A DNA stretch of 64,000 nucleotides, from contig NC_092705.1 in assembly GCF_964275005.1 (NCBI RefSeq), positions 17,639,385 through 17,703,384 of the forward strand, written 5' to 3'. This DNA is from Diadema setosum (Eukaryota > Echinodermata > Echinoidea > Diadematoida > Diadematidae). How positions within the stretch are numbered: the first letter of the stretch is position 1; each line of letters starts with the position of its first letter. Of the stretch, positions 38,215 to 49,525 are shown in pieces. Under the pieces are notes generated by a model. That model saw only the letters and a list, made by a program, of their open reading frames with translations, did no database searches and had not been told where the DNA came from. A program made the position numbers and the translations under genes.

Positions 38215-38463
38215 CCCAGCTACTGAAAAGAACACAGTGTCCGACAATATGAAACACAATGTGAACACACGCAGTCACAACTTATTGTGAATCATCAATT
38301 CACAGTGTGAAACAAAACCTTATTAAAACTAAAAAACCTGTGAAAAGCGACACCACACAGTGTCAGATAATCTTCACACAGTTAAATTCGAGCGTTTTCA
38401 CATATTCGACTATGTGAACACAGTGTGAACACACAGTGAGACACTGTGTTCTTTCCAGCAGGG
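38215..38463. mobile_element. Inverted-repeat element (MITE), CACAGTGT-rich
   Basis: Ends CCAGCTACTGAAAAGAACAC and the mirror of GTGTTCTTTCCAGCAGG. The interior is filled with CACAGTGTGAA motifs in both directions. No clear target duplication. CAG-type ends would fit hAT but this is weak. Confidence 0.75.
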
Positions 38464-39224
38464 AATATACCATTTCTACGTGTTCATTCGGTTTTCTCCT
38501 TGGGTGTCTATTTGTCCAACAGGGCTGGTTGACATTCAATGGTCTAGCATAGGTTACATAATTTGCTTTCGTTTATCTATACAAATGATATCTTCCTAAT
38601 TCTTGCCCTAATTTCACTTATATTTCATAATGCTCATTTTAGTACCACCATTCTTACCTCAGACAGTAATATTGATATTTTATATGAGAATGTATCATAG
38701 TAATCAGTTACAGTGCAGTAAATTGTCATAAATGTAAACAAAACTATTTATATATTATTTCAAAAGAAAAAAGTAAAAATGACATGAAAATATATGGAAA
38801 GCCAATAACTAAGTGTAAATCAGATCAGTTTTCATGAATCACTTCATATTACAATACTGCTTGGCGTGAGCATTATTATAACTAAAAAAAAAAATGTATG
38901 TAGAACAGAACATTTTGTCAGTGTTTTAATAAATCGTTTCAAGTTTGACTCACAACCTTTTGTCCTATATACAATTTTTTTACAACGCTTTATTTTACCT
39001 CATTTTTTGCACTGTAATGTTATATGGGGAAGCGCTTTTAATTCCAGACTTGATAAATCACCAGGGTATTCATATGTGTTTTTTTTTTTGTGTGTGTGTG
39101 TGTGTGTGTGTTTTTTCGATTTTTTTTTTTCTGGCTTTTGGTTTGTTGAACACTCAACTAGCGATCTCATTTCGCGCATAATCACGAATAAGCAGTTTGT
39201 CATCTCGACAAATTTCTAAGTCTA

Positions 39225-40010
39225 GTTACATTTAGGGTCGCTTTTACATTTAGGGTTAGACGTTTGTCACATTGATGGTCGATATTATTCTCCTAGGGTT
39301 AAAAGTTACTGCATTTATTGTCGATATCCCATTTAGGGTGGATAACTTCATACTATGTGAAGCGTTGTTATAACTTTAAAGGGTAATACAACGGTGTCTT
39401 CCTATCCACATCCGCTCATTGCTTATCGTATTGTCGGTGATCTGCAGTTGAAAATGCACTTGTCCTGTCAATTGGGGGGGGGGGGGGTGCTTAAGGTAAA
39501 TGGGAACAGGAACACGTCTTGAGTAACAATTAGTATTAAAAGTACAATCTTCGGTCGATGTTAGATTTAAAGTTAAAAGTTAATACCTTGATGGTTAAAA
39601 TAACATTGAGGGTTGACTCCATTAGCACATAAAGGTTTATAAGTTATTGCATTTAGGTTTTAAGATACAGTATTACGTTTCGGGTTAAAAGTTATCATAT
39701 TCGGGGTTGAAATTGCAACTTTAGGTCGTTATGTAGGCCTATTAAATTAAGGGTTATCACATTCTGAGTCAATATTACTTTCTTATCAACTTAGGGTGAT
39801 AAGTCATTACATTTAATGTGAATAATTATCACCTTAACGGTTAACAGTGAACACTTTTCTCCAGTTATCATTGGTTCTTGCATTGCTTACAGTTAAAAAA
39901 TTTTTACATTAATGAAATGTATCTGATTATTTCAATTACGGTCAAACATAATTACACTTAGGGTCGATCTTTTAAGGTTGATAATACGTTTAGAGTTGTT
40001 TTTACACTTT
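39225..40010. repeat. Degenerate tandem array with TTAGGGT cores
   Basis: Loosely repeated units of about 20-40 bases with variants of TTTAGGGTTGATAAGTTATCACA, e.g. near 39230, 39297, 39338, 39660, 39749 and 39790. Highly diverged. Confidence 0.65.
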
Positions 40011-42007
40011 GTATTAGCAGTAGCAGTAGCATTTACATAATAATAGATAGTCTTGATGTGTATCATGGGGGTGGTAATCTTAATGTATATAATATTTGAC
40101 GACTGAACCACGTTATGTTATAAGTGGATATTACTTTATGTGGATATTACCAAACAGTTTATGGCACATAAACATTTGGATTGAATTTCTTCTTTCTCGT
40201 TTTCGTATCTGTAAATTTCTCTTCTTGTAGGTGTCTTCTTACACTGATGCCAAGACATTGCATTCGAATCAAGTCAAACTGATTTAATTACTCGATACAA
40301 AGTGCACTGACAAACGAATCTTTATGATTGCGTATAATGCATTTATTTGTCACAACGGCCACTGCCATTATCTCTTTTTTCCTGATTGCTCTTTTCAATC
40401 AAGATCACTCTTCTCTACTAACATAACACGACCACATGATTTTTCACTACACAATTCAGTACACAGTATGGCCATAATTATTTACAATGTGTATTGCACG
40501 CCAAAGGATTATAACATGAACTGAATTCACAAGCAAGTGTTAACTTTGTTTATAGAAAATATTTAGGCGTTTTTGTAATCATTTCAAACTCTACAGACAT
40601 AGGGGATGTATGAATCAGAAGTGTGAAATTAAGTGCGGAAAGCAGATTTGTAAACTGTTCATTAACATTTGCCTCCAGACTTTCATTATGATTGACCATA
40701 CACGTATAGGTTATTTGTGTCATACGTGATACAGGCACAAGTGAGCCGGAGTCGTTTTAATAATTATACAGAGATAAAAATGTGTAGCCCTGTATCATAT
40801 CATCACAAACATAATAAGCAGCCACTATCAGTGTCATAAATATATTTGAATACGACAAAAATGCGGCATATTAAGATACATACTGTATTGCAATAAATCT
40901 CTGCAGATATAGTGATTTTCGAAAAATATTCCAATCATGAAAGCCCACAAATTTGCTAAAGGCAACACGTGATAAACATGTTAACATAGTCCTGAGTTAT
41001 TCATAATTAACATATGAAACAACGCCAAAGTGCAGTGTGCTGAATTGGAGCGTTTTGCCAGACTTCAACTTGACACATCCAATTATATCTCTTAAGAAAT
41101 TTTGAGGTTACACTCTATCAATTTGCATCATTTGATACTTGAAAACAAGAACCAAGCAAACCCTTAGGGATGGTCACTTTTCTGGTGAGATCTTTTTGCG
41201 CATGTATAATAGAGTATTGTCACGTAGTTTTACGATGCAGTCTTTGATTTTGTTTTATTCTTTGCATCCTCGCAAAGACTATATCTGAGACAACGCATTG
41301 CAAATACTGTTAGACGTCATGAATCACAATCATTGGATACCCTGTAGTGCTCTTTGGCAGAATTTGAAACATTCCCTCCTAATTGATACTCCATAACCAA
41401 CATCAACCTCCCACTTCTAAGCTTTTCAACTGCACAGTTATACTTCATGACGCTTGATTTCCATCCTTTCATAATATCGTACAGTTATTAAGAAAAAGAA
41501 AGACTAGTTCTTAGCGTCTCTTGAAAAATGTTTTATTGCTCCCATGCCACGGTAATCATATCTGTTCGAATTTTCTCAAGGATTATCTTCGCTTAAGAGT
41601 GACCTTCCATAGTACATTTCTATGAAATCTGTGATATGTGTTAAAAAGTCCTATGAACCACTCGCACATCAATACCCATTAGCAGTAGAAAACAGTTTCG
41701 ATTCCCGCTGGTTTCTTTTTTCCGACGTGTTTGATAAACAAATAATGTAGATCAGGAGTTGCAACTTTACAAATCTTATTTGTACAGAGGGCAGACAAAA
41801 TTGAAGAAAGCTCATACCTCAATAATTTTCTTTTATCTAGATTTTCATCTTTACATTAAAAATGGCTATTGACATCAGAATTTTGAGACATAAATCCATT
41901 GAGTTGTATCATGAGTAAATGGATTTGAATGAATTTGTATGTCTATTCATTAATTTACTCGCTTTCTAATTTATAGACACTGTGCAGTGTAGAACTGCAT
42001 AATGGTG

Positions 42008-42703
42008 CATAGTCTATCGAGGCGTGTTTGTACATCCCCTTGGTGGAATTTACAAAGAACCATCAAACTAAAAGACTTCGCGTGGCAAGGAGATAGCCTA
42101 TCCAATCTCAATATCATCTCTACCTCACTTTGTTAATCTGATTCTGGCCTTGAGTGTGGAAATAAGGCAGGAGAAATAGAGGAAGCAAGTAATGATATGT
42201 CTCGATCTGCCTCAGATTACTGTCGTGGTATTCTAAATTTCACAATTTCACGTAATTCTTATCCAACATATAAATCTGCATTTGTGCCGTGGGAAATATT
42301 AGACATCGTTACACTCGCTTACTGACGCAGAAAATCGTCTCAATTTCATTCAAGCATCGTAGCACATCCCTCTGGTGGAAGTTACAAAGAGCACTTTGGG
42401 GGATTTTTCAAAAATCTCAAACTGAAAGAACTCCTATGTGTGTGACAGGGAAATAGCATGCTTTCCTATCTGATTTTTTTTTTTACACCACTTCTTTAAA
42501 TCTGCTACTGGCCTTGAGTTTAGTAATAACGCAGGAGATGATATATAGAAACCAAGAAATGATCTGTTTCCGGCTCATATTACTGTAGTGATATACTGAT
42601 TCCACATATAAATCTGCACTGGTACCGCGGGGAATATCCGTCATCATTACACGCTTGCATTGACGCAGCAACTCTTCTCAGTTTCTTCACGGCATCGTAT
42701 CTC
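42008..42703. repeat. Tandem duplication, two units of about 340-355 bp
   Basis: Unit 1 (about 42008-42362) and unit 2 (about 42363-42703) share the order ACATCCC..TGGTGGAA.TTACAAAG, GCCTTGAGT, GCAGGAGA, ACATATAAATCTGCA, GGGAATAT and GACGCAG. Visibly diverged. Downstream of the ARM-TIR-SAM stop. Confidence 0.8.
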
Positions 42704-43489
42704 CTCATCACGCATAGTCATCAATGCCTACAGAGGGGAGAGCCGTATATTATTCGACTCATTTCGCTGCAGTCAGCATCAATTGTCTGGAAGACCATGA
42801 AAAGAGCGAAAGAAGAAACTAGAAAAACGAAGAGCTCATATCTATAAACCATTCCGTACAATCGACCGAAAAATGGGTGATCGCAATTTGACTTGAGGCA
42901 AAATGGTTCTGTTATTCAGTAGACTGTCCTCACTGCCAGGATTGGGTTTCATTTAATTGCGTATATCAAAAGGAGGTAAATGAAGATGACTCTGTCATCA
43001 GCCGTCTACAAATTACATGGATATGCCAAACCTTTTGTTGCTTTATCAACAAGTTCACCTCAGTGGTGCAGTTATCGGTGACAGAGAGAGAAAAGACATG
43101 ACCGCGAAACATCCATCCATCTCTATAAGATCTACTTGAATGATATAGCTCGTACCCAAGTTTTTGTACGCTCATTCGGCACAGACGAACACTTTTATCA
43201 TCACCATGGTAACAATCTACGAAATGCATGGATCTCATGCACGAGATTAGGGAATTACTCATGGCAAAACTGCCACCAACTGCCCTCAGAAAGACATGCC
43301 TTGTAAAAGCGCCGGTCGTGTCATCCACGACTCCGTAGCACCAATCGCTACCTCTCTTGAGTTGGAGAGGGATTTCAAGCACAAACCTCGACCATCGCCA
43401 CAAACAAGCCACGTATTACAATGTGACATGATACACGTACGGTGAGAACGCCCTACATGTGGCTGCATGGCCTTAGATATGCGATCCCC

Positions 43490-43791
43490 TCACAAAATGT
43501 CGTCCAGAGCTTGCTTGAAGCGGATAATCTCCCTCAGAGACTTCAAGCCCAGCTCGTTTTTCACCTCCTTGTAAAAGAACTCCGGCGCGTCGGATGCGAT
43601 GGTCTTCAGTCCAAGAATCCCCTCGCCGTCATAACCCTCTAGGCGATTTTTCAACTCCGTTAGACTGTTCCTCGTCAACCATGCATTTACGTCATCGTTT
43701 GTCCAGTTTGCCGCATTCTTCGCACTGACTGCTTCCCGCTTGGACAACCGCTTCGAATCGTTGCGCCTGATTTTCACCGCGAGGTTACTTT
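43490..43791 (-). CDS. ARM-TIR-SAM exon 12 (SAM-like domain and stop)
   Basis: Acceptor CTTTCAG; phase 1 in, ends at TGA. After a basic stretch (KIRRNDSKRLSKRE) comes a five-helix SAM-like domain beginning NWTNDDVNAWL, with YDGEGILGL and LGLKSLREII at the positions usual for SAM helices. The protein ends ALDDIL. I did not locate a polyadenylation site. Confidence 0.9.
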
Positions 43792-46700
43792 CTGAAAGAG
43801 AATGAAGACGAAAACTCATGGAGGTTGGGATGCTTGATATCACAACTCTCTACAGTGTAGGCCTATTTGATCCATTCATATATTATTTGCATTGTAACTC
43901 TGACTTCATTATCTAAATATGTCTATATTGGTTTGCGAAATGCACCTGCCGTTATTAGAAGAGGGTGTTGACAAATTCAACATTGAGGGTTGCTACGTCA
44001 CTTAATAAGAATGTTGCATTCGAGTCAAAGCAGGACCTCTCCATATCTCTGGAATTACTGATCTATCAATTAAAAGACTTGGCGCTGATCAAAACTGATG
44101 CTTTCCCCAACTTAAGATAAGGATGAAAATGAAATCCATACTAAAAAGACTGAAACTTTGTAAATTTTAGTAGACATTACTCAATGAAGAGATCAGGTTT
44201 GTTCACATGCCCACAGAATTCATAAGCAATCAACGAAAATACAGAATAAAGATCATAAACAGAATTTGTTCAAAGTGATTTACGATTTTGAATGCTGAAT
44301 GTGCGCAAACTGAATGCCCCCCCCAAAAAAAAAAAAAAAGATAATAATAATAATAACAATGAATAAATGAAATAAAATATAAAAATAAGTATTTGAACTC
44401 TGGAATAGCGGTATTGCGCAAATCGAGTGACCAGGGCAAATTCGAATGACACAAATTCAGATTTGATTAGTATATATAGGAATATGAATGCGCAAAAATG
44501 TTGATTTGAACGATAAATCCATTGTAAACGACAAAGAGGGTGGGGAATACTGAAATCTTTTTAAGTGATATGGAGACACATCATAGCATGAACTTAAAGC
44601 TTATTAACAGGTGAAGCTAACCATTAAGGGTCTTTAAATTCTCACCTCCAGTGACGGATAGATGACGAGGGATGGAGGTGGAAGGAAGACGACCTCGATT
44701 AGCCAGTTCTCGCTTGAGCCTGTCGACGTTGTCGACAACCTCGTCCATGGTTGCCATGGCAATGTAGTATTTGGTACCTAGCATGATGCCCAGCCAGCCG
44801 TCTGCCTCGTAGTCCGTCTGCATTTTGAGCGGGACGATGGGTTTGTTCAGTTTGAACGTGTACTCGGCCTCTGCGTTTTGGGGAAGAAAAGTTCGCATGG
44901 CATTAAAGAGGAAAGACAATAAATTTTCATTTCACTCGGTTTTGAGACTTTTACGTCGTGGACAAAAACTGGAAAATAACATGATATTGCTTAAAAAAAG
45001 AAGAAGATTAAAGTTCATTCATATCATAGCCAGCTGCAATACATTATCAGAAATGAATCAATGTTCATGATGCATGAATGTAAGAATGGGTGTGTGTAGT
45101 TTTCTGCTAACACATTTAATGTTTGTTTTGTAGATCATAATTCTATTCATTGGACTGCTACAATTTAAAAGAGGTAAATTGCGTCTGTTTGAAGGGTATT
45201 TCAACCGGGAACTACTCGCGCGGTCTTTCAAATGCGCGTTTCTCACGAATAAAAAGAGATTCAAATATATTAAATTAGTTCCGCATCCACGTTTTTTGTC
45301 GCAACATCGAGCAACTAGGTCTCATTTGATCTATTAACCTGCCGAGATTCATTTTGTGTAACCAAGACGGGCATGCAGTTTGTTTTTTTTTTCAGTCGTT
45401 TTAATTGCCTTGACTTTTTTTCATTAAGGACTAGTAGCCTGCTGAGAAACATGCACACTGAGAAACGTTGTGTTGGCTGTGTGCGTGTGTGTGTGTATAT
45501 ATGTGTGTATGTGTCTGTGAGCTTTAAAAAGTTATTGTTGACACTGCCGCCGCTGACATCGACGCTGACGACGACGGAAAAAAGGTCACCTATGTCTCGC
45601 TTCCGCTGCACAGGCGAGACAAAAAAAGAAGAAGAAGAAAGTACGGCAACTCCCAGGAAAACAGCTCCCGGACAAATTAGCACAAGCACCCAGAGATTTT
45701 TATGCTTGAAAATAACTACCCCCAAACAACTACCCCTTTAGGACAGTTACCTTGGGGTGATTATCCTGGGGGAAATTTTCCTTCAAAGAGTAGTTGCTTT
45801 AGAGTAATTGTCCTGGGAGTAATTGATCTGGGAGCGGGCATAGGTGTTCTAGGACTTAGTTGTCTTGGTGGAAATTGTCTTAGTATTTATCCCAGGGTAG
45901 TTGTCTTGGAGATACTCGTCCTGCAGGTCATTGTCCTGCAACTTGCCCTAGGAAATAATCCAGGGGTTGTTATCCTAGAGGTTACTACCCTCGAGGTAGT
46001 TATCCAGAGGGTAGCTTCAAGTTTTTTTTCTTTTTTTTTAATAAGTTTCCTTAAAATCATAAAATTTACAGAGTGCAGATATTGCAATTTATATACTAAT
46101 CGTAATAACCTATTGTATTTGAAAGTCAGTAAAGGAGCCTATTGCTTTGTGTAGAAATTAGATCCTATGTAAGTTACACAGATTATGAAAAAACATGTAT
46201 TTTTGCTGTATTTGATGATTTGAATGAAATCAAACATGAATAAAAAAAAAGTTACATGTCAGGAATCTATGAGAATATAAGAATTAATTAATTATGTCAT
46301 ATTTATCATCCTATATTCCTGGTAATGTGTAGCACAAAGAGAATTAAGTGTTTGTGTATTGCGTATTGTCAATGATATAAATATCTATAACATTCACATT
46401 AACATAGGCAATTATACGATATAAGTGATAAATTCTTTGAAGCTCTTCTTAAGTGACGCATATCAATAACACATCTTCTGAACACTATGCTATACAAATC
46501 AAGAAAACACCATGGTCATCACTTCAACCTACCTGTTCTGCAGGCCGGGCTATTCTTGTACTTCTCTGAGAAACAGATGAGGACCACCGCAGCATTCTCC
46601 ACGGCAGACGCCATCGCCTCCAGGGTAGAGCCGCCTGCGGGAAGGCAAGGCAGAGCACGTTGAGAACACATGGAAGCTATAAACTTGTAAAGTGGTGTGT

Positions 46701-48579
46701 CATGAGGCTGTTGGTGCAAGCTTGAAATGAGGTTAGCTCTCTCATGGTTTATTGCGTGAATCTAATTGTTTCCGAAGGACAGATTAGAGATACCAGTGCT
46801 ATCTGAGAAATGAAGACTGAGAGATGATGGAAGACTGAGGGACGAACAGACGTGACAGCAACATTTCTGTTGACATGAAAAGAAGATGCATAGCACTCGT
46901 CTACCTAAAATACATGAACAGTGGCCATCATTCCACTGGTTCCCAAACTAGGGAAACTCCAAATACCACTATGACAGGTCTAGGGCAATTACCCCCTGGG
47001 CAATTACCCCGGACCCTTCCCCTGGCCCTTATCCTAGTCCTAATCCTCATCCTGAACCTAATCCTAACCCTAACCCAAACTCCTGCTAACCCTAAACCTA
47101 ACCTTTACTCTAACCTTACCACTAACCAGTATTTAGCCGGGGAAGGGGGGGGGGGGGGGTAATTGCCCTCGGGGGGTAATTGCCCGGATGACATGTACGA
47201 GCAACATTGCAAAACTTTGCTGTTTGTTGTTGTTGTCATATCTTGTGTCATTCTAACATAAAACAAACTTGTTAAAGCAAATACGCTGATATTGACAAAA
47301 TTCCACTAATGGCATATGGAACAACGCTGAAGAGAAAGGCTAATATTAGGGAGCTTTAGATTTTAGACGCGCGGACGTTCAAAGGAAAAAAAAAAACAAA
47401 AAAAAAACAAACATGTTCTGAGCGTGCGCAGAAGCGCGGGTCAAGTTGACGCACGCTTCTGCGCACGCTCAGAACATTTTTTTTTCCCTCTGAACGTCCG
47501 CGCGTCTAAAATCTAAAGCTCCCTATTGTTGACTCCGTGAGTATGTAGTAAAATTTCAAAGCTAATAGCGCCCTCTTGAGGGGAACGTACTCACCCATTT
47601 GATCGACATCCATCCAGACTTTGTATCCATCTGCTTGAAGCAGCTCTTTCACTTTCAGTATCTGTTTTTGAACGTCCCACTGGTAGCTAAGCATCACATG
47701 ATTAGTACTGACTTCCTCTTCATCGTCGTCGTCATTGTAGAAGACGTCCCCGACCTCGTTATCGTGTTCGACAGAGTGTTCGGGAGACTGCTTGCTGCTA
47801 GAATTACCCTCATCGCCCGCTGCCGAGTTACCCTCCTTTGCGTCCAGCTTAAACTTCCGAGAGGGGTCTTTTGACTGTAGCGGTAGAAAATCATGTAAAA
47901 ATGAGAGAACTAGGGTTAGAGTCAATAACTGCTTGTTTCCTGTTTTGTTTGACCTGTTGTGTTACCATTTCTTATTCTTCTAAAGCATCGGCGGTCCTAA
48001 CAATCAGAATGAGCAACTATATTTTGCTCAGGATAAGTTCGCAAACAGTGTTTTCTGCATTGCAGCATCATGTTCCGTTTTCACGTAATAATTCTGCTTT
48101 AGAATTTGATGTGGCATGTCCATGGCCTCTGAGTGATGTATTTGTGCTCATCATTTTTGTGTTAATGTGGTGAGTGTAATCATTCGTTTTCCGACTAAAT
48201 TATGTTCAAAAATTCAAAGTCGACCTACATAAAGATAATGATCCGCTCCTTTGTGTACTAGTTTGTATGTAACTCGGCCTACCTTTTTCGTAAGCGTTGC
48301 GTGCGTCTCTTCCCCAACGTTCCAGAGAATGGCTTCGCACGGACGTGACAGTGCCGCATGAGTCTTGCACTTCCTCACCACTGAAAATAATTCATAGTGA
48401 ACATTCTTGCTATGATTTGTAAGACACGTGTATACATTCGTCTATTTCTTTTTTCAGTTCATTCCAACAACGTTACAGTCAAATCATTCACTGAGGTATT
48501 CGAAGTTAAAATGTATACGTTCCATGTGATTATCTTTTTTTTTCTTCCTCACATCATTAATTTTCTTGAACATATATAA

Positions 48580-48626
<47 letters not shown>

Positions 48627-49482
48627 TCATTCAAAACATTCCTAGACTTTGAAATTTTGACGGGGGATAACTGAAATGCAAACATTACGTTATCAAAATT
48701 TCTTCTTTTTTTTCCTGTACTCTTGTTTTCTAAGTTTTACTGTCTGGCCTTACCAGGTTATGGCGAAGATTATTATACCGTGCTTCTCCTACACGATTGC
48801 AACAATAGGGAATAAATGGAAAGGGTCTCACTTTGAAGGCAACCTTCCTCCTTCAGAATTGCACTTTGGTTAGACGGGTGGAATGAAAGTATCCATAGCA
48901 CCTCTATCGCGCTTCGCTGTTCCTCGAGGGGGTTTTCGTCGGACATCATTGAAACGATGCGTGAAAGAGCGCCGGCAGTAATGAATTTTACCTGGATGGA
49001 AAAAGGATTGAGGAGCGAGCCTGGTTTGGTATGTAATGAGACACATTAACATTATGTAGTTGGTAGCATCTTCAGTGACCTTTCATCGCGTTAACGGGAT
49101 ATCATACATTACAAAGTGCTTAGTTCTACCCCTCTCTACATTTACCCGTATTTCCCTTCCATTTCGTAAAACATTCACTTCTCCTCTTTCGAAATCCACC
49201 TCCGAATACTAAACTACTCTCTGCCCCTTTGTGTTTATCTGAAGTTATTTGTTTGCATTCTTTATCTACGTTACTCTCATTGTTGTTCCTTTCATTCAAT
49301 TATTAACTTCACCTTCGGTCTCCATCTCAAACCTATCATGAACTTTGACACCAGAATAATTATGTTCGGGGAAAAAAGAGACCACTCACCTGTTTCTATA
49401 CCACAATCTTATCTAATGATATTTCATTTCGACTGAACGTCTTGAAATAGTAGTAGCAACAGTACTAGTAGTGGTTGTGATG

Positions 49483-49525
<43 letters not shown>

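Larger units (their letters stand above)
34611..43489. other. Spacer between the ARM-TIR-SAM and FAM43-like genes
   Basis: No coding exon recognised. The part near 43489 is probably 3' UTR of the ARM-TIR-SAM gene. It holds a CA/TA microsatellite, a MITE, a degenerate TTAGGG-like array and a tandem duplication. Confidence 0.6.

Noticed and set aside
42966-43412. 148-codon minus-strand open frame just after the ARM-TIR-SAM stop
   Set aside because: It has no ATG at its start, no recognisable domain, and lies where the 3' UTR is expected.
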